Positions 13,301 through 24,009 of a stretch of DNA of 64,000 nucleotides are shown here, piece after piece (position 1 is the stretch's first letter; every line of letters starts with the position of its first letter). The stretch covers positions 1,924,846-1,988,845 of the forward strand of contig NC_088779.1 in NCBI RefSeq assembly GCF_954871325.1. Direction: 5' to 3'. The DNA comes from Gordionus sp. m RMFG-2023 (taxonomy: Eukaryota > Nematomorpha > Gordioida > Chordodea > Parachordodidae). The notes beneath the pieces are model-generated. The model saw only the letters and a list, made by a program, of their open reading frames with translations. It did no database searches and was not told where the DNA came from. A program made the position numbers and the translations under genes.

Positions 13301-16136
13301 TTTAGGTAATCCCATATGTAGTAATCATTCTCATGTTTAAAAACTATCATTAAATTGATAACTTGCTCCTCCCTTATTATCTCGATGATCAGGCAATTTC
13401 TTTAATAAAATTCGCGCCAGATATAGGAATTAAATTGGGCTTTCGTTTAAAAAATTTTTCAATAATGGTACCGGTAATCAAAATGGCGTCCCCAGCTGTT
13501 TTTTCGTTGATGTACACTTTTAAAAGAATGCATCGTCGGGCTAGGTATTATTTTTATTACATATATCATTGGCTACTTCGCACAAATTAAAAACGATAAA
13601 AAAAATTGGGTTAGTAGTTAAACTCGAAACTTGACCTCAAGATCATAAAAAGGTATTTCCTTTTCCTTTTCCCACCTCTCTTAAAAGAAAAAAAAACTTT
13701 CTTTATCGGCCTTTTTCTCTTTTTTTTTTACTACGCGAGGAAAATTTGGCGTTTCAAAAAATTTCAAAGAAAGAAAGAAAATTAAAAGTAAAATTACAAA
13801 CATTATTTATATTTTAAAAAAAGTATATTATTTATATTTATTTATGTAATGTTTTAAAATAAAATGTAACCTTGATTTTTTAATTTTTTTTTTTTCGAGG
13901 GGAGAAAAAAATTACGAATTTTTTAATCGTTAAAATAATACACTTCATTTTTTTAGGGGTTAATTTTGGAGGAGTTTTTTTTTTAAATAGAGAAAAAAGA
14001 TGATTTACCATCAGCTGATTCGTCTACAAATTTCTATTGGTTTCTAAAATAAAAATTTCGGCAGCCGCGAATGACTCGTTGCGGTCAGTCCAATTTTCGC
14101 GTAAAAAGTTTTAAAAAAATATTTCTCCATCTTCGTAAATGGGATCACTGGGATTGGGCATCGTTAGTTCTTAATGGTTTAGACTAATAAAAAAAAATCT
14201 CTAGGGATGAGATGCCGCTGACTCCTGGTTCTTACATCTCGACATTCCTCATTATAAATTAATCAGACTAGGTAATCACATTTTAATCTCGTTCATTCTT
14301 TAATCTATATGAAACTAATAAAATTCGAGATCAGTTTTTGAACCTTCTTACCTTCTCGAATGATTGACGGGAAATTATTCGAGATAAAATTTTATAAATC
14401 CACCCTAAAAAAAGAACCTCCAGCCCCATCATAATCTATGATAATTATATAATGCTGAATATTACGACTGTGTGGTATTCTAAATATAACTTCCTGAATT
14501 GTGATTTCTAAACTTTAAAAAAAATAAAGATGTAATTACAATTACAATTACATCTTTTAAAGCATGTTTTAAAGGTATCATCTGTAACGAATCTAAAATT
14601 AAGTTCAATCAGTTAACATGTCTTATATTTAAATTTTTGCGCATTGATATCATTATTAATGTAAAAAGTCTATAATAAATCTTTTTGAAAAAATGGTGGT
14701 ACCACTCTTACAATCTTTTCTGAATCGAAATAGAAATGCTCTATTCGGAATGTCGAACAAAATCAAAACGAGCTAGGAGCGCAACCTCAATAAGCTTAAT
14801 ATTAGAGGATCAACCCTCTCTGATTTATAGATATTTACACACCCCCCTTTCTCACTAAAAAAACTAATTACTCAGGATAGGACCCGAGCCTTTAGGCCGT
14901 ATCTCTAAGCAGAAATCTATTTAACCGTTTATATAGCTTTCTGTAAACAAATTAAAAGATGAGGCTATAAATTTGCCACAACTTAAAACAAAAACAGGAT
15001 AAGGGTATCCTAGCTCAAAATTTTGACAGGTCTAAAACAGAAATACGTTAAACCAGAGGTTATAACGTTTAACCCGCTTCATTAAAACGGTCCGCATCGC
15101 TCCTTTCAACGCGAGGCGAGGAAAGGTGGTGGGAAAGGGGTTCCCAATGAAATGAATGACAAATTATATTTACCATTTATAATATTTATTTTTTATTTTT
15201 ATAAATGTCAATAAATGATTTTTTCGAAAATATCCGATAAATATATTTTTGATTATTTTGTCTCCTTTTCAAAATATGTTTAAAAAATATATTTTATACG
15301 AGGATAAAAGTAACAAAAAAAACACACACAAGACTTAAAACGAAGAGAAAAGAAATCGATAAAAAAAAATGTAACACGAAAAAAGTAGGAAAAATAAAAT
15401 AAAGTGCTTTAGAAAAGAAAAAGTGAAAATAATTTTATGGCTAAATTTTTTGAAGAAGAAAAAAAAGGTTAGGTTTTTAAAAAAAAAATTTTTCTAAAAA
15501 AAATATTAAAAAAAGCAGGCGATAAAATTATCGAGGATAGATGGAGTCTGTTTTTGTGTGCGAATGTTTGTCCTCAGTATTTTTTAAATTTATTATGTTA
15601 GGAGATATATATATATATGCTATTTTATAAATTGTGATTTTTTTATTTACTAAATATTTACGATTATTACCTGAGTTTTGTTTCATGAGCAGGTATTTTG
15701 TTCGTGACTTTAGAAAAGATGACAAGGTTGGAGGCAGGTTCCTGATTACATCAGTTATTTTAGGTGTCACCTCAGGTACAAATCTGGTATCGACGGGCTT
15801 TTGAACACCTATTCTCTCATTAGAATATCTCTTACTTTTCAAACTCTGCAAAAACTCGGCTACGCTCAATTCCTTTTCCAATTTATCCTCTTCTTTAATA
15901 GCGCATTCATTTTCGGACTCTATTGCACGAGTAAACGTAAATTGGTTACCGGAAGACGAGGACTCGTTATTTTGAGTATTTGTCGCAACATCCTCTACGT
16001 GATATGGATAGTTTCCGTCGATAGAATCTGACACGTTCGTTATTTTGCCGTGATCGCCAGAATTGGGAGATTGAGAGGTAGGAGTTGAGGTGGAATTATT
16101 TTTATATTCCCTAGATTTTGCGCCATACATCGCCAT
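1221..16136 (-). CDS. zfh1: zfh1/ZEB-family zinc-finger transcription repressor, 7 exons, 3' end off the window
   Basis: Exons in transcript order are 16136-15671, 9782-9529, 9244-9113, 8842-8665, 5314-4368, 2687-2525 and 1325-1221, together about 748 codons. Every junction is GT-AG and the phases agree (1, 0, 0, 1, 0, 1), which strongly supports one gene. Four N-terminal fingers are visible: CPKC...HLALH, CEVC...[13 protein letters not shown]...HLRIH and the C2HC finger [17 protein letters not shown]. The [11 protein letters not shown] finger and the HSGEKPF linker are diagnostic of zfh1/ZEB proteins. A PLDLS motif at 4422-4436 matches the CtBP corepressor site of the family. ZEB/zfh1 proteins are nuclear repressors that bind E-box-like DNA with two finger clusters and control mesoderm, muscle and neuronal genes. 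The C-terminal cluster must lie left of the window. The start is supported by an in-frame TGA two codons upstream. I see no homeodomain. Confidence 0.9.
1603..2336 (-). mobile_element. LINE relic: C-terminal part of a non-LTR reverse transcriptase (RTE-like)
   Basis: The sequence reads [24 protein letters not shown] and [17 protein letters not shown], then after a frame change near 1911-1974, [21 protein letters not shown] and [12 protein letters not shown]. This order (thumb region, then the RLRWYGH and KRxRGRPK motifs) is the usual 3' end of RTE-type or related endonuclease/reverse-transcriptase LINEs. The element is 5'-truncated: the catalytic FADD part is absent. It sits in the intron between zfh1 exons 6 and 7 in the sense direction. 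Confidence 0.9.
2347..2463 (+). mobile_element. Possible 3' end of a second LINE-type reverse transcriptase
   Basis: An open stretch reads [20 protein letters not shown] and [11 protein letters not shown] before a stop. The pattern VWNxIPxxL...F..L resembles the C-terminal tail of Jockey/CR1-type LINE ORF2 proteins. It abuts the minus-strand LINE relic in the opposite direction. It is short, so it could be chance. Confidence 0.4.
2525..2687 (-). CDS. zfh1: zfh1 exon 6
   Basis: An open 163-nt exon too short for a long ORF. It reads [20 protein letters not shown] and then [20 protein letters not shown] and continues to DDSAQ. Acceptor acaattcag|AAAAGC, donor CACAAG|GTATAC. It starts in phase 0, matching exon 5, and ends in phase 1, matching exon 7. 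No recognised domain; NKRSRE could be part of a nuclear localisation signal (inference). Confidence 0.75.
2688..4367 (-). other. zfh1 intron between exons 5 and 6
   Basis: AT-rich intron containing one hAT-type MITE (3997-4193) and a short GC-rich patch near 3010-3060 of unknown nature. No other coding signal was seen. Confidence 0.6.
3997..4193 (+). mobile_element. hAT-type MITE, TAGTGTTG family (copy 1)
   Basis: Begins TAGTGTTGTTAAAGGGC and ends with the inverted form ...GCCGTTTAACAAAGCTA. The 8-bp flanks GTTTTGAT and GTGTTGAT differ at one base. Ends of the form TAGNG with an 8-bp duplication are typical of hAT elements. No coding capacity. Confidence 0.85.
4368..5314 (-). CDS. zfh1: zfh1 exon 5, disordered region with PLDLS CtBP-binding motif
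   Basis: A 947-nt open exon. The acceptor is a long T tract with tgcag before ACGC; the donor is GGG|GTCAGT at its 3' end. The protein is low complexity: acidic, Ser-rich and Asn/Gln-rich ([10 protein letters not shown]), with a Pro-rich block ([20 protein letters not shown]) and an acidic block before [21 protein letters not shown] is the core CtBP-binding motif of zfh1/ZEB. The phase joins either exon 4 directly or an additional symmetric exon. The other frames of this stretch are also open because of its GC-richer composition; I regard those as shadows. Confidence 0.9.
5315..8664 (-). other. zfh1 intron between exons 4 and 5, with GC-richer patches
   Basis: A 3.3-kb intron. Plus-strand 5474-5656 is an open frame of unknown nature (includes [11 protein letters not shown] and [11 protein letters not shown]) containing repeated GGGRCAARGTGGTC motifs, so it is probably transposon-derived. 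A minus-strand open stretch at 6741-6920 includes [15 protein letters not shown]. The block 6540-6640 resembles 19080-19200 (dispersed repeat). The island at 7.4-8.2 kb is listed separately. No homeodomain exon was recognised. Confidence 0.5.
7380..8220 (+). pseudogene. GC-rich island with a protein-like frame broken by three stops (unknown)
   Basis: Clearly richer in GC than its surroundings. One plus-strand frame stays protein-like across three open blocks: 7500-7751 (includes [20 protein letters not shown]), 7755-7962 (includes [18 protein letters not shown]) and 7974-8249 (includes [16 protein letters not shown]). The blocks are separated only by TAA codons. The minus strand is also open for about 109 codons (8110-7783). 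I recognise no family on either strand. It may be a dead gene, a transposon fragment, or an unrecognised gene with small introns. Confidence 0.3.
8665..8842 (-). CDS. zfh1: zfh1 exon 4, zinc fingers 3-4
   Basis: The exon starts [20 protein letters not shown] and continues with [16 protein letters not shown], the C2HC finger that closes the N-terminal cluster of the family. A Ser/Thr-rich linker ends ...[10 protein letters not shown], and VKTE looks like a SUMO-type site (inference). Acceptor ctctag|GAA; donor AACG|GTATAA in phase 1. Confidence 0.93.
9113..9244 (-). CDS. zfh1: zfh1 exon 3, zinc fingers 2-3
   Basis: Phase 0 at both ends, 44 codons. It reads [19 protein letters not shown], then [20 protein letters not shown] and KHHLK. 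The [10 protein letters not shown] and AFKFKHHLK blocks are near-invariant in zfh1/ZEB homologues. The acceptor is gcgcgcag and the donor CTAAAG|GTGACC. The intron splits finger 3 just before EHLRIH. Confidence 0.93.
9529..9782 (-). CDS. zfh1: zfh1 exon 2, zinc finger 1 and start of finger 2
   Basis: The acceptor tttttcag precedes CT-TCC, and the donor is TGCGAG|GTATTA (phase 0). A Ser/Asn/Pro-rich segment is followed by a C2H2 finger with spacing C-x2-C-x12-H-x3-H (YCPKC...HLALH, about 9553-9615). The last residues, QTCE, supply the first Cys of finger 2, which is completed by VCGK in the next exon. The finger resembles the first finger of protostome zfh1 proteins, as recalled rather than searched. 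Confidence 0.88.
13212..13571 (+). mobile_element. hAT-type MITE, CAATGACA family (copy 1)
   Basis: Inner terminal repeats CCTAGACTGACGATGC and GCATCGTCGGGCTAGG, with outer ends CCATGACA and ...ATCATTG. The flanks GCAACTTC and GCTACTTC match at 7 of 8 bases. It contains shared internal blocks such as AATCAGCTGAACCCGC and GGCGTCCCCAGCTG. The 75-codon open frame inside is not a gene. Confidence 0.85.
14526..14557. repeat. Perfect inverted repeat with 12-bp arms
   Basis: AAAGATGTAATT and its exact complement AATTACATCTTT are separated by ACAATTAC. It lies in zfh1 intron 1. Could form a hairpin or be a remnant of a palindromic element. Confidence 0.6.
15671..16136 (-). CDS. zfh1: zfh1 exon 1 (first coding exon)
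   Basis: The exon begins [15 protein letters not shown] and ends ...LLMKQNS at the donor CTCAG|GTAATA (phase 1). The ATG at 16136 has an in-frame TGA two codons upstream, so it is the probable start unless a 5' coding exon is spliced closer. The sequence is Ser/Asn/Glu-rich and disordered at first. A short charged, possibly helical stretch ([18 protein letters not shown]) follows, then a Pro/Val-rich part. No known domain is seen here. Assignment to the zfh1 gene rests on strand, open frame and phase: the terminal G joins CT of the next exon to make an Ala codon. The 5.9-kb intron that follows is the longest in the gene. Confidence 0.7.
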
Positions 16137-19100
16137 CGCTCACGTTAACATAAACACACTTTTAATGATTTTTTTTATCGAAGAAAAATAACATTTTAGA
16201 AACTTGCTGCTGACATAAACAAAGTCGAGAGAAGAAGAAGAAGAAAAAAATCAAATATCTTGATAATTTTATCGTCTGCTTTTCCCCCAACTTTCTAATC
16301 TTTTTGCACAGTTTATTTCTATCTTATATTAAATTATCCGTAATTACAAAAAAATGAAATACTTTTTACTTGTATGCGGATTGGAGAGAATTATTACAAA
16401 TTAAGGAATGTCGTCAAGAAACGCCGAAGGAACATTCAGTTATTATTTCTGCTTCTATTCATGATGGATATTTAGAATTTAGCGATACTATTTTTTTGTC
16501 TTTTTTTTTATAATCATTGTCGCTAGAAAAGAAAGATATTGAAAACTTTATAATTTAACCATCGAATGTCATATTACCTATAAAATATATTATTTATTCG
16601 ATGCACCGTAAATCATCCCTTGAAAAAAAAATGTTTTATTTTTTGAAAATTATTAGAACTTTTAATTTCTTAAAAGAGTTTAAAAATTTTATATAAATTT
16701 AAGGTAGAACAAAACGTTCCAATTAACATAACGTAAAAATTATGTTTTAAAATAAAAAGGTAATATTTAGATTTCAATATTATAAGGAATTTTTACTTAC
16801 ACATTAGAAATTTTAAATAAAAAAATTGCAAAGGTAAAATGATAATTAAGGTTTAAAATAAAAAAAAATAAATAAAAAATTTGAAACCTAATAATTATTA
16901 TAATTTTATATATTAAAAAAGCACATAATGCAAAGAATAAGGGGAGAAAATTTGTTATTTAAAAAAAAAAATTGATAAAAACAGATGCTTAAGAAAGAGA
17001 ATCACTAAAAAAAAAAATTTAAGAAAACATTCCTGCCTATTTTAACTTTAAAATAATAAAAACAAAGGTTGGAAAAAGTCATTATATTTCTTCGTTAAAA
17101 TGTTGTTTGACAAATGGTTACAATTTAATTTTATATATAATAATATTTTTATAAAAGTTTCATCTTTTACTATTTTATAAAAAATAATGATTTGTAATAC
17201 CTAACTCTAAAGCCTAACACAAAATGAATAAAATAATTTTACTTCTATCCAATTTTTCCAAAGAATATTTGTGGATTCAGTGAAACCAAACGATTTTTTT
17301 TGGTCATTTCGACGTTACGCAAATATATTATGTTTCATTTTCTTTCTTTTTTTTTGAAATTTTAGATAATTTAAAATTTAATTAAAATTTTTTAAAATAT
17401 ATATTTTTTAAATCTTTTAAAAGTATATTTTTAACTGCATAATTAATTAATATTTAATACAAAAAAAAACATAATTTATAAAATAAAAAAATCAACATAT
17501 GCAAACCAAAAGAAATATTTATATTTATAATCTGTCGTTTTGAGGAAGATGTCTCAAAACAGAATTTTTTTTTTACATGTGCAAATGTTTACGCTTTAGC
17601 TTGCTTATTTTCTTCGCATTAAAAAAAAAATTTGAAGGTAAAATTTATTTTTTATATAATTTTAATATTTTTATAAATATTTTTTATGAATTTATGAACA
17701 ATAATTACATTAAATCTTTTAAGTATTTAAATTAGATTGAGAATGGAAATGGTTTAAAAGGAAGATTTTTAAAAAAAAACTAAAATTTTTAAAATGTAAT
17801 TTGAATACTCCTTATATTAAATTTCTTATTTATTTCATTTTTTTTAAAAAAGAAAAAAGGTTTTATTTTTAGCTTAAAAATATCATAAAAATTATAATAA
17901 CTTTTTAACTTTCTTTCCTTTAGAGAATTTGTTTTTTTTTTAAATTTTTCTAAACTCAGGTATTTAATTTCCAGACAAGACAATATAGAAATTTTGAAAA
18001 AATTATTTTCTTAAAAAACATACTTTTTAAAATGATTAATGATATACCCTATTTTATATTTTTTTTTATTTATTAAATGAAATTTTAGAAAACAAAGAAC
18101 ACAAAAAAACACCTTAAAAATGGTCGTACAAAATTATTTATTAACTCTAAATTTTTTTTTTGTAATCTTTTTAACTTTTCCTATTTTTGTAAATTATTTT
18201 TGGCAATTGAAAATTTATATTACAAAATAATTTTAAAAAAATAAATGTTTTATAATAAATAATATTAATATCGACATTTAATACCTTCCAATCACCTTTC
18301 TTCGTTTTTTTTATTTATTTTTTTTTTGATGCGCATGCTCATACCTGGAGCAGCAGATATTTATAATTTTTTTTTATGAAAAATAAAATCGAAAGTAAAA
18401 AAAAAAATGGTGGAAGGAAAGGAATTGTGATTTTGTTGAAAAAAAAGGATGATTTAATTTTAAAAAATTTGTAAATATTTTGTTAGTTCGTCTAAATATT
18501 TGGAGATTTGATTTCAATCATAGCATAGCAGGCAATTTTAATAATTGATATTTATTTTCAAGTTGTCTAATAAAATCTTTAACAGGGTCTCACGTGTCGC
18601 TTTAAAACTCCAATTTATCTAAGCCTTAAGAAAAGGAACTTAAATAGTCCAATTTTGGCACCAGCTACCCTGTTTCTAAGGGCCTTATAAATTTGTAAAA
18701 CGGGCTTAGCCGTGCTTGACATGTTTATGTCTTTCCAGAATGTCAATTTTGCCAGCCCATTAACAAGGGCGAACAAATTTTAAACAGTAGAATGGGTTAG
18801 GTAAAAATGTTAGCTCTATGTTATTTTAAAGAACCAACCTCTAGTCTATTTTGTTGGCATGGTGCGTAAAAATTGAGATAATGACCTGGCTAAAAACTCG
18901 CTCATTTGCATGTATGCCCAGTTCCGACATCTTGAAGTATGGTCAAGTTAAATATTTAGTGACGAGTTTACTTAGAATTTTATTCTTTTAATATGGAAGC
19001 CAATTCTAGCAATGCTACCAAAAGTCATTGAAGGATTTGATAGAAGAAGATGATCCACAATGGTTTAAATCTTAAAATACCTGGACAACATATAAAAAGG

Positions 19101-19580
19101 TGAACATTTTATAAAATTACCCCATTTTAGCCATTTTGACAAATTTCTAAAATTGGAATATTTTGTCCGTTATCATTTTGTCCAGGATATTTATGTGCGT
19201 GATTCCCTTGGGAGGTAAAAATGATTTGAATTCCATTAATAAGATGATGGTAAATCTTAAGATTGGACTTTTATTCTGGTTATGCTAAGAATTTTGGCGT
19301 TCAATCCGGCCGTTCTCTAAAACCAAATTTACCTAAGTTTTAAAAAAAATCTAGAAATAACAAACCAAGGTGTAATTTTGAAAAGAGATTTGAGGTTTTT
19401 AGAAATTTGACATCCCCTAAAATAGTCGCATTTTGTCCACCCTGGCTGCTCAACCTTTCCGCGGGCATGTTGTTACTCCACGCAATAACCCTAACTCTAT
19501 TACTTGCGGAAAAATTAACTTATCTCTTAAAAATAGTACATAACCCTACGCCCAAATCTGAATCAATAATGTTTTAATAG
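16137..19580. other. Upstream flank of zfh1, no gene seen
   Basis: Very AT-rich. The first 150 bases hold a GAAGAAGAAGAAG run at about 16231-16244 and probably part of the 5' UTR or promoter of zfh1, but no TATA or initiator can be picked out against this background. The block 19080-19200 shares words with 6540-6640. The rest shows no coding signal. Confidence 0.4.
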
Positions 19581-19924
19581 TAGGGATGTACCGATATTTT
19601 TTATCGGATCGGACCGATATTTCACCAATATATCGGTTATTGGCCAATATTATAAAAAATTTCTCACCCGATCCGATATAAAATGGCGTCTTTAACAAAA
19701 ATATGATGCTATAAATTTTTAAAAATTAAATTGAATATAAAATCATTATATGTATTTAAATGACATGAGTTATGGTATAGTTAAATAATAGATGTTATAT
19801 TAAAAATTAAAACCATTGGTATCTTTGCCGAATACAAAATTAGATATGATATCGGATCGGTAATCGGCCGATATCAATTTAATATCGGATTCGGCCTCCA
19901 AAAAGTTGTATCGTTACACCTCTA
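19581..19924. mobile_element. hAT-type MITE, TAGGGATG family, with repeated CCGATA/TATCGG words
   Basis: Starts TAGGGATGTACCGATA and ends TATCGTTACACCTCTA. The 8-bp flanks TTTAATAG and ATTAATAG match at 7 of 8. Sub-terminal parts are full of ATCGGATCGG, CCGATAT and ATCGGCCGAT words, as expected for transposase-binding arrays. Non-coding. Confidence 0.85.
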
Positions 19925-20312
19925 ATTAATAGGCAATTGTTTTAAGTTTTTTTTTATTGGACAACTTTAATTTAATATACATGATTTCTCGCGTAGAATA
20001 AATCAGTCTTGGAGACGCGTTCTCGAGGTAGGCGCGGCTCGTTTACCTGATAAATTTCGCGGAAAATTTAGGGAGCCAGGTCTGGGGACCTTCATTTCGC
20101 ATAAAAACCATAACGCCTCATTTATATTAAAAGCCATTTGTTCGAGGAGTTACCCTGCTGCATTATTTGCAAAATCTGGCCAAATAAAAGTTTATAAATA
20201 TGAAATAATGGAAACCGCTAAAATAAAATTTGAAAAACATATGTTTTACCACGTGTGATTCAAAAATTCTTACTGCGAAGAATGAACTGTGGTTTCGATA
20301 ACTTACCACACC

Positions 20313-20653
20313 CAATGATATATAATAATACCTAGACTGACGATGCATTTATAATCGATGCATTTAAAAGCGTCGTTAAATGCAAATCAGCTGAACCCGC
20401 CATTTTGGTAACCCATATAGTAATTATTCTCGTGTTAAAAAACTACTATTTAATTTGATAACTTGTTTCCTTTATTATCTCGATGATCTGGGCAATTCTT
20501 TAATAAAGTTTGCGTCCAAACAAAATTGGCCCTCTCGTTTAAAATTTTTTAAATGATATGGGTAATCAAAATGGCATCCCCAGCTGTTTTTTTATTGATG
20601 TACACTTTTAATGAATGCATCGTCAGTCTAGGTATTATCATTATATGTCATCG
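20313..20653 (+). mobile_element. hAT-type MITE, CAATGACA family (copy 2)
   Basis: Left end CAATGATATATAATAATACC with CTAGACTGACGATGC; the right end is the inverted form. Flanks ACCACACC and ACCACATT match at 6 of 8. Same internal blocks as the copies at 13.2, 33.4 and 41.8 kb. Confidence 0.85.
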
Positions 20654-21168
20654 ACCACATTGCGCTTGAAAAAGTCGCATTTACTGTAAATGGACCTAGC
20701 TGATAAAAATATTCAAAAAATTTTCACTTAAATATAAAAAAATATAAATCTAACACAATGAACAATTGCTTAAAATTTTTCCAGAACATAATAATTAAAA
20801 TAAGGTAAAAAATAAAATAAAATAATTTTTTAAATTACCTTAATTGTTTGATTGTCTTGGAAGATTTTTTTTTAAAAAAAAAATCATTATTTAAGAAGAA
20901 TATTAAAAGGAAAAATTAAAAGTGAATTTTTATTATAAAAAATAATTAATTAATTAATTAACAATGTATATATTGTGTAATTTTTTTTTCAGTTAATAAC
21001 ACCCCCTTACATTACATGAATATAAAATAATTGTAAGGCATTTTATATAATTAATTGATATTTACGAAGAAGTTTGAAGTATATAAGTTCAAGATATTTA
21101 AAAAGTGATTTATAATAATAGGTATTTCTTTTTTAGGTATAAAGAACGAACTCTTATATGGTGGATTG

Positions 21169-21330
21169 CAGGGTTGTTTAAGGATCTAGATACAAGGATC
21201 TAGATATAAAAATGTGGTATCTGTATCTATATCTAGGTAGATTTTTTATTAAAATATCTATATCTAGATATTATTTTAGACGATGTATCTGTATCTAGAT
21301 CCATTTAAAAAGTATCTTTTAACAACTCTG
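21169..21330. mobile_element. hAT-type MITE, CAGGGTTG family, with ATCTAGAT words
   Basis: Starts CAGGGTTGTTTAAGGATC and ends ...CTTTTAACAACTCTG. Flanks GTGGATTG and ATGGATTG match at 7 of 8. The 162-bp body is packed with the palindromic word ATCTAGAT and variants. Confidence 0.85.
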
Positions 21331-22182
21331 ATGGATTGAGAAGAGGGAAAAAAACATCGTACAAGTGATCTTCTTTGCTAATCTAAAATTCCATCTCCAC
21401 CTTTTTTTTTATATTCTCTAAATCTACATATTCGATTCGTGCCTGAGGTGATCACTTCTACGAGGGAGCGGTATTAAGTTAGTCATTTTTAGAGAGGTAT
21501 ATAAAACTCCTAGTTAATTAACACTCTTCTATTGTTTTATATTAAGTTTAAAATAATTTTAAAAAAAATTAATATGGCTTAGTGTCTTTTTTCTTAATGA
21601 AGGTATATATTTGAATGCCCTAGCACTTGTAAAAGATCTAGCATCCCATTCGTCACGTGTTGAACGCCTGTCCGATCCTCCTATAATGTTGGCTTTCCTA
21701 AATCACCTGTTTTTTTGTGGGGAAAAAAATGATTTTTTTTTTTACAATTTATACAAGTTCAATATAGGATCAAAATATAAAATATACATAAATAACATTT
21801 TTTTTTTCATGGTTTGATATCCGGACTAAATAAAGTTCCTGTTCTTGGAAAACGTTTTACTTCCGGTTACTGGAAACTTAAAAAGAAAGTTCTGTTGCCC
21901 GTTCCTATTTGACTCGGTTTGCATGGCCCCGTATTTTGCTTCCGATTCCATAAGATTATTCCGGAAGTGGTTCCAATTACTGTGAATTTTAAAAAGGGAA
22001 ATTTTTGGGTTCTTAAATTTGACCCAGGATTCATATTTTGGGTTATATACTGATTTTATCAAATACGAAGAATAGTGAATTATCAACCAAATAATCATTT
22101 TTAGTCGTTTACAACTATACTAGTAAGAATTCTAGTTTATCCCGAATTGAATGATTTTATTATTCGTACGAATGCAAATACA

Positions 22183-22563
22183 TCGACGTCTTATTATTCG
22201 ACGAATCTTATTATTCGACGAATCTTATTATTCGACGAATCTTATTATTCGACGAATCTTATTATTCGACGAATCTTATTATTCGACGAATCTTATTATT
22301 CGACGAATCTTATTATTCGAGAATCTTATTATTCGACGATCTTATTCGACGAATCTTATTATTCGACGATCTTATTATTCGACGAATCTTATTATTCGAC
22401 GAATCTTATTATTCGACGAATCTTATTATTCGACGAATCTTATTATTCGACGATCTTATTATTCGACGAATCTTATTATTCGACGAATCTTATTATTCGA
22501 CGTCTTATATTCGACGAATCTATTATTCGACGAATCTTATTATTCGACGAATCTATTATTTGA
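22183..22563. repeat. 17-bp minisatellite with a palindromic core
   Basis: About 22 copies of CTTATTATTCGACGAAT, some shortened by one or two bases. Each unit carries ATTCG-A-CGAAT, a palindrome with one central base. The flanks hold related palindromes: ATTCGTACGAAT at about 22162 and ATTCGTTCGAAC at about 22575. The long open frames across it are translation artefacts of the repeat. Confidence 0.95.
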
Positions 22564-22599
22564 TGGATCATAAATTATTCGTTCGAACGCGAATGGTAT

Positions 22600-23810
22600 G
22601 GTATTTATTCTACACGTATTTTCGTGAGCCTAGGTGATTGACAGTTTTTGATGGTATAATTTTTTTTGTTTAAATTTTATCGCAGGAAATCGGAAGCGCT
22701 ATTTTTAAGAAGATAGGTGTTTATATAACCATGACAGATTTAGTAAATAAGGGAGATTCGCCATAAATGGCCATGTTTGATTTCTGACCACCGTCCTTTA
22801 ACTTTTTATCTATTAGACAGATTATCGTTCACAATTGGTCAAAAAGTTGTATATTTATGATCTGATCCTTACCTCTAAGAACAATCCAATATTAAAAAAA
22901 ATATTTTCAAACAATTTTTAGTACCTCTTTCTAGACCAATTACCTTACACACTTTTTATGATTTGGTGAAAAAATTTTTACTAATTTAGATTACTGATAT
23001 TTTATATCAATATTATCCTTAGGCATTTAGCATTTATTCAGACAAAAACAAATTAGAGTTTTACATACAAAGGGGGCTGAATATTGATAGACAGGTGAGT
23101 TTGGCCATATATTGGCTGGCCACAATTCTTACATTAGCACATGCATTTTAAAAGTGTTATTAATATCTTATCTTTACAATAATTATAGTAATTCTAACAA
23201 TTTTATAAGTAAGTTGTTAGTTACAAATATATGGAAATGTTTTACAAAAAATCATACACACACTGTAAATTTAGATGTTAATACTAATTAAATTAGTGCA
23301 TAATATTATTAATTTTTCATATACCTAAAAAATGAAGAAATATTAACATAGGTCTTTTACAAATATTTCATATTTATAATAAAATTCCTAAAATAATACA
23401 TTATGGCCAGTTAATACATAGAAAAAAGCAACTTTCACATAACCTCATTTAGCCTCAAAAACTATTTAAAGATTAGAATTGGGCTACATATTGATATAAA
23501 ATTTGTTTGGTTAAGCCCAGATCTTAATGTCCTTTTTCATGGCCATTTATAGCATATCCTCCTTTAAGGATTTTTAATTATCTAAGTTAAAGTTTAAAAA
23601 AATTTTATCCATTCATCCATATCCATCATTTTTCTTTAAAAATCGTTATCGTTTAACTTATATAAATTAACACATTATTTATTTTAAAAATTTATGTAAT
23701 TATTTTAAAACTTGTCGACTTGTTTTATTTTTATTATAAACTACATTAAATAAAGTCCGTTAATATGTCCCGAAAAACGAGAACAAGAACGAACGAAAAG
23801 AAGGAAAGAA
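22600..23810. other. AT-rich spacer, nothing seen
   Basis: No coding frame, terminal repeat or RNA gene recognised. Confidence 0.4.
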
Positions 23811-23817
23811 AGAAAAA

Positions 23818-24006
23818 GTAAGGAAGGAAGGAAGGACGGAGGAAGGAAGGAAGGAAGGAAGGAAGGAAGGAAGGAAGGAGGAAGGAAGGAAGGAAGGAAG
23901 GAAGGAAGGAAGGAAGGAAGGAAGGAAGGGGAAGGAAGGAAGGAAAGAAAGAAGGAAGAAAGGAAGGAAGAAAGAAAGAAAAAAGAAAATAATGAAAGAA
24001 AGAAAG
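23818..24006. repeat. (GGAA)n microsatellite with AGAA-rich edges
   Basis: An imperfect GGAA array interrupted by GGA and GGGGAA units, grading into AAAG repeats on its right side. Confidence 0.95.
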
Positions 24007-24009
24007 GGA

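Larger units (their letters stand above)
9783..15670 (-). other. zfh1 intron 1
   Basis: A 5.9-kb AT-rich intron. It holds a hAT-type MITE (13212-13571), a cluster of ATTCG/CGAAT words at about 10550-10620 like those of the 22-kb minisatellite, long G runs at about 12848-12860 and 13033-13044, and a palindrome at 14526-14557. No exon was recognised. Confidence 0.6.

Noticed and set aside
13363-13590. 75-codon plus-strand open frame
   Set aside because: Lies within a hAT-type MITE that has other copies without this frame.
22147-22573. Two long plus-strand open frames of repeated LLFDESYYSTNLIIRR type
   Set aside because: They are the frames of a 17-bp tandem repeat, which is not a multiple of three and lacks any gene context.
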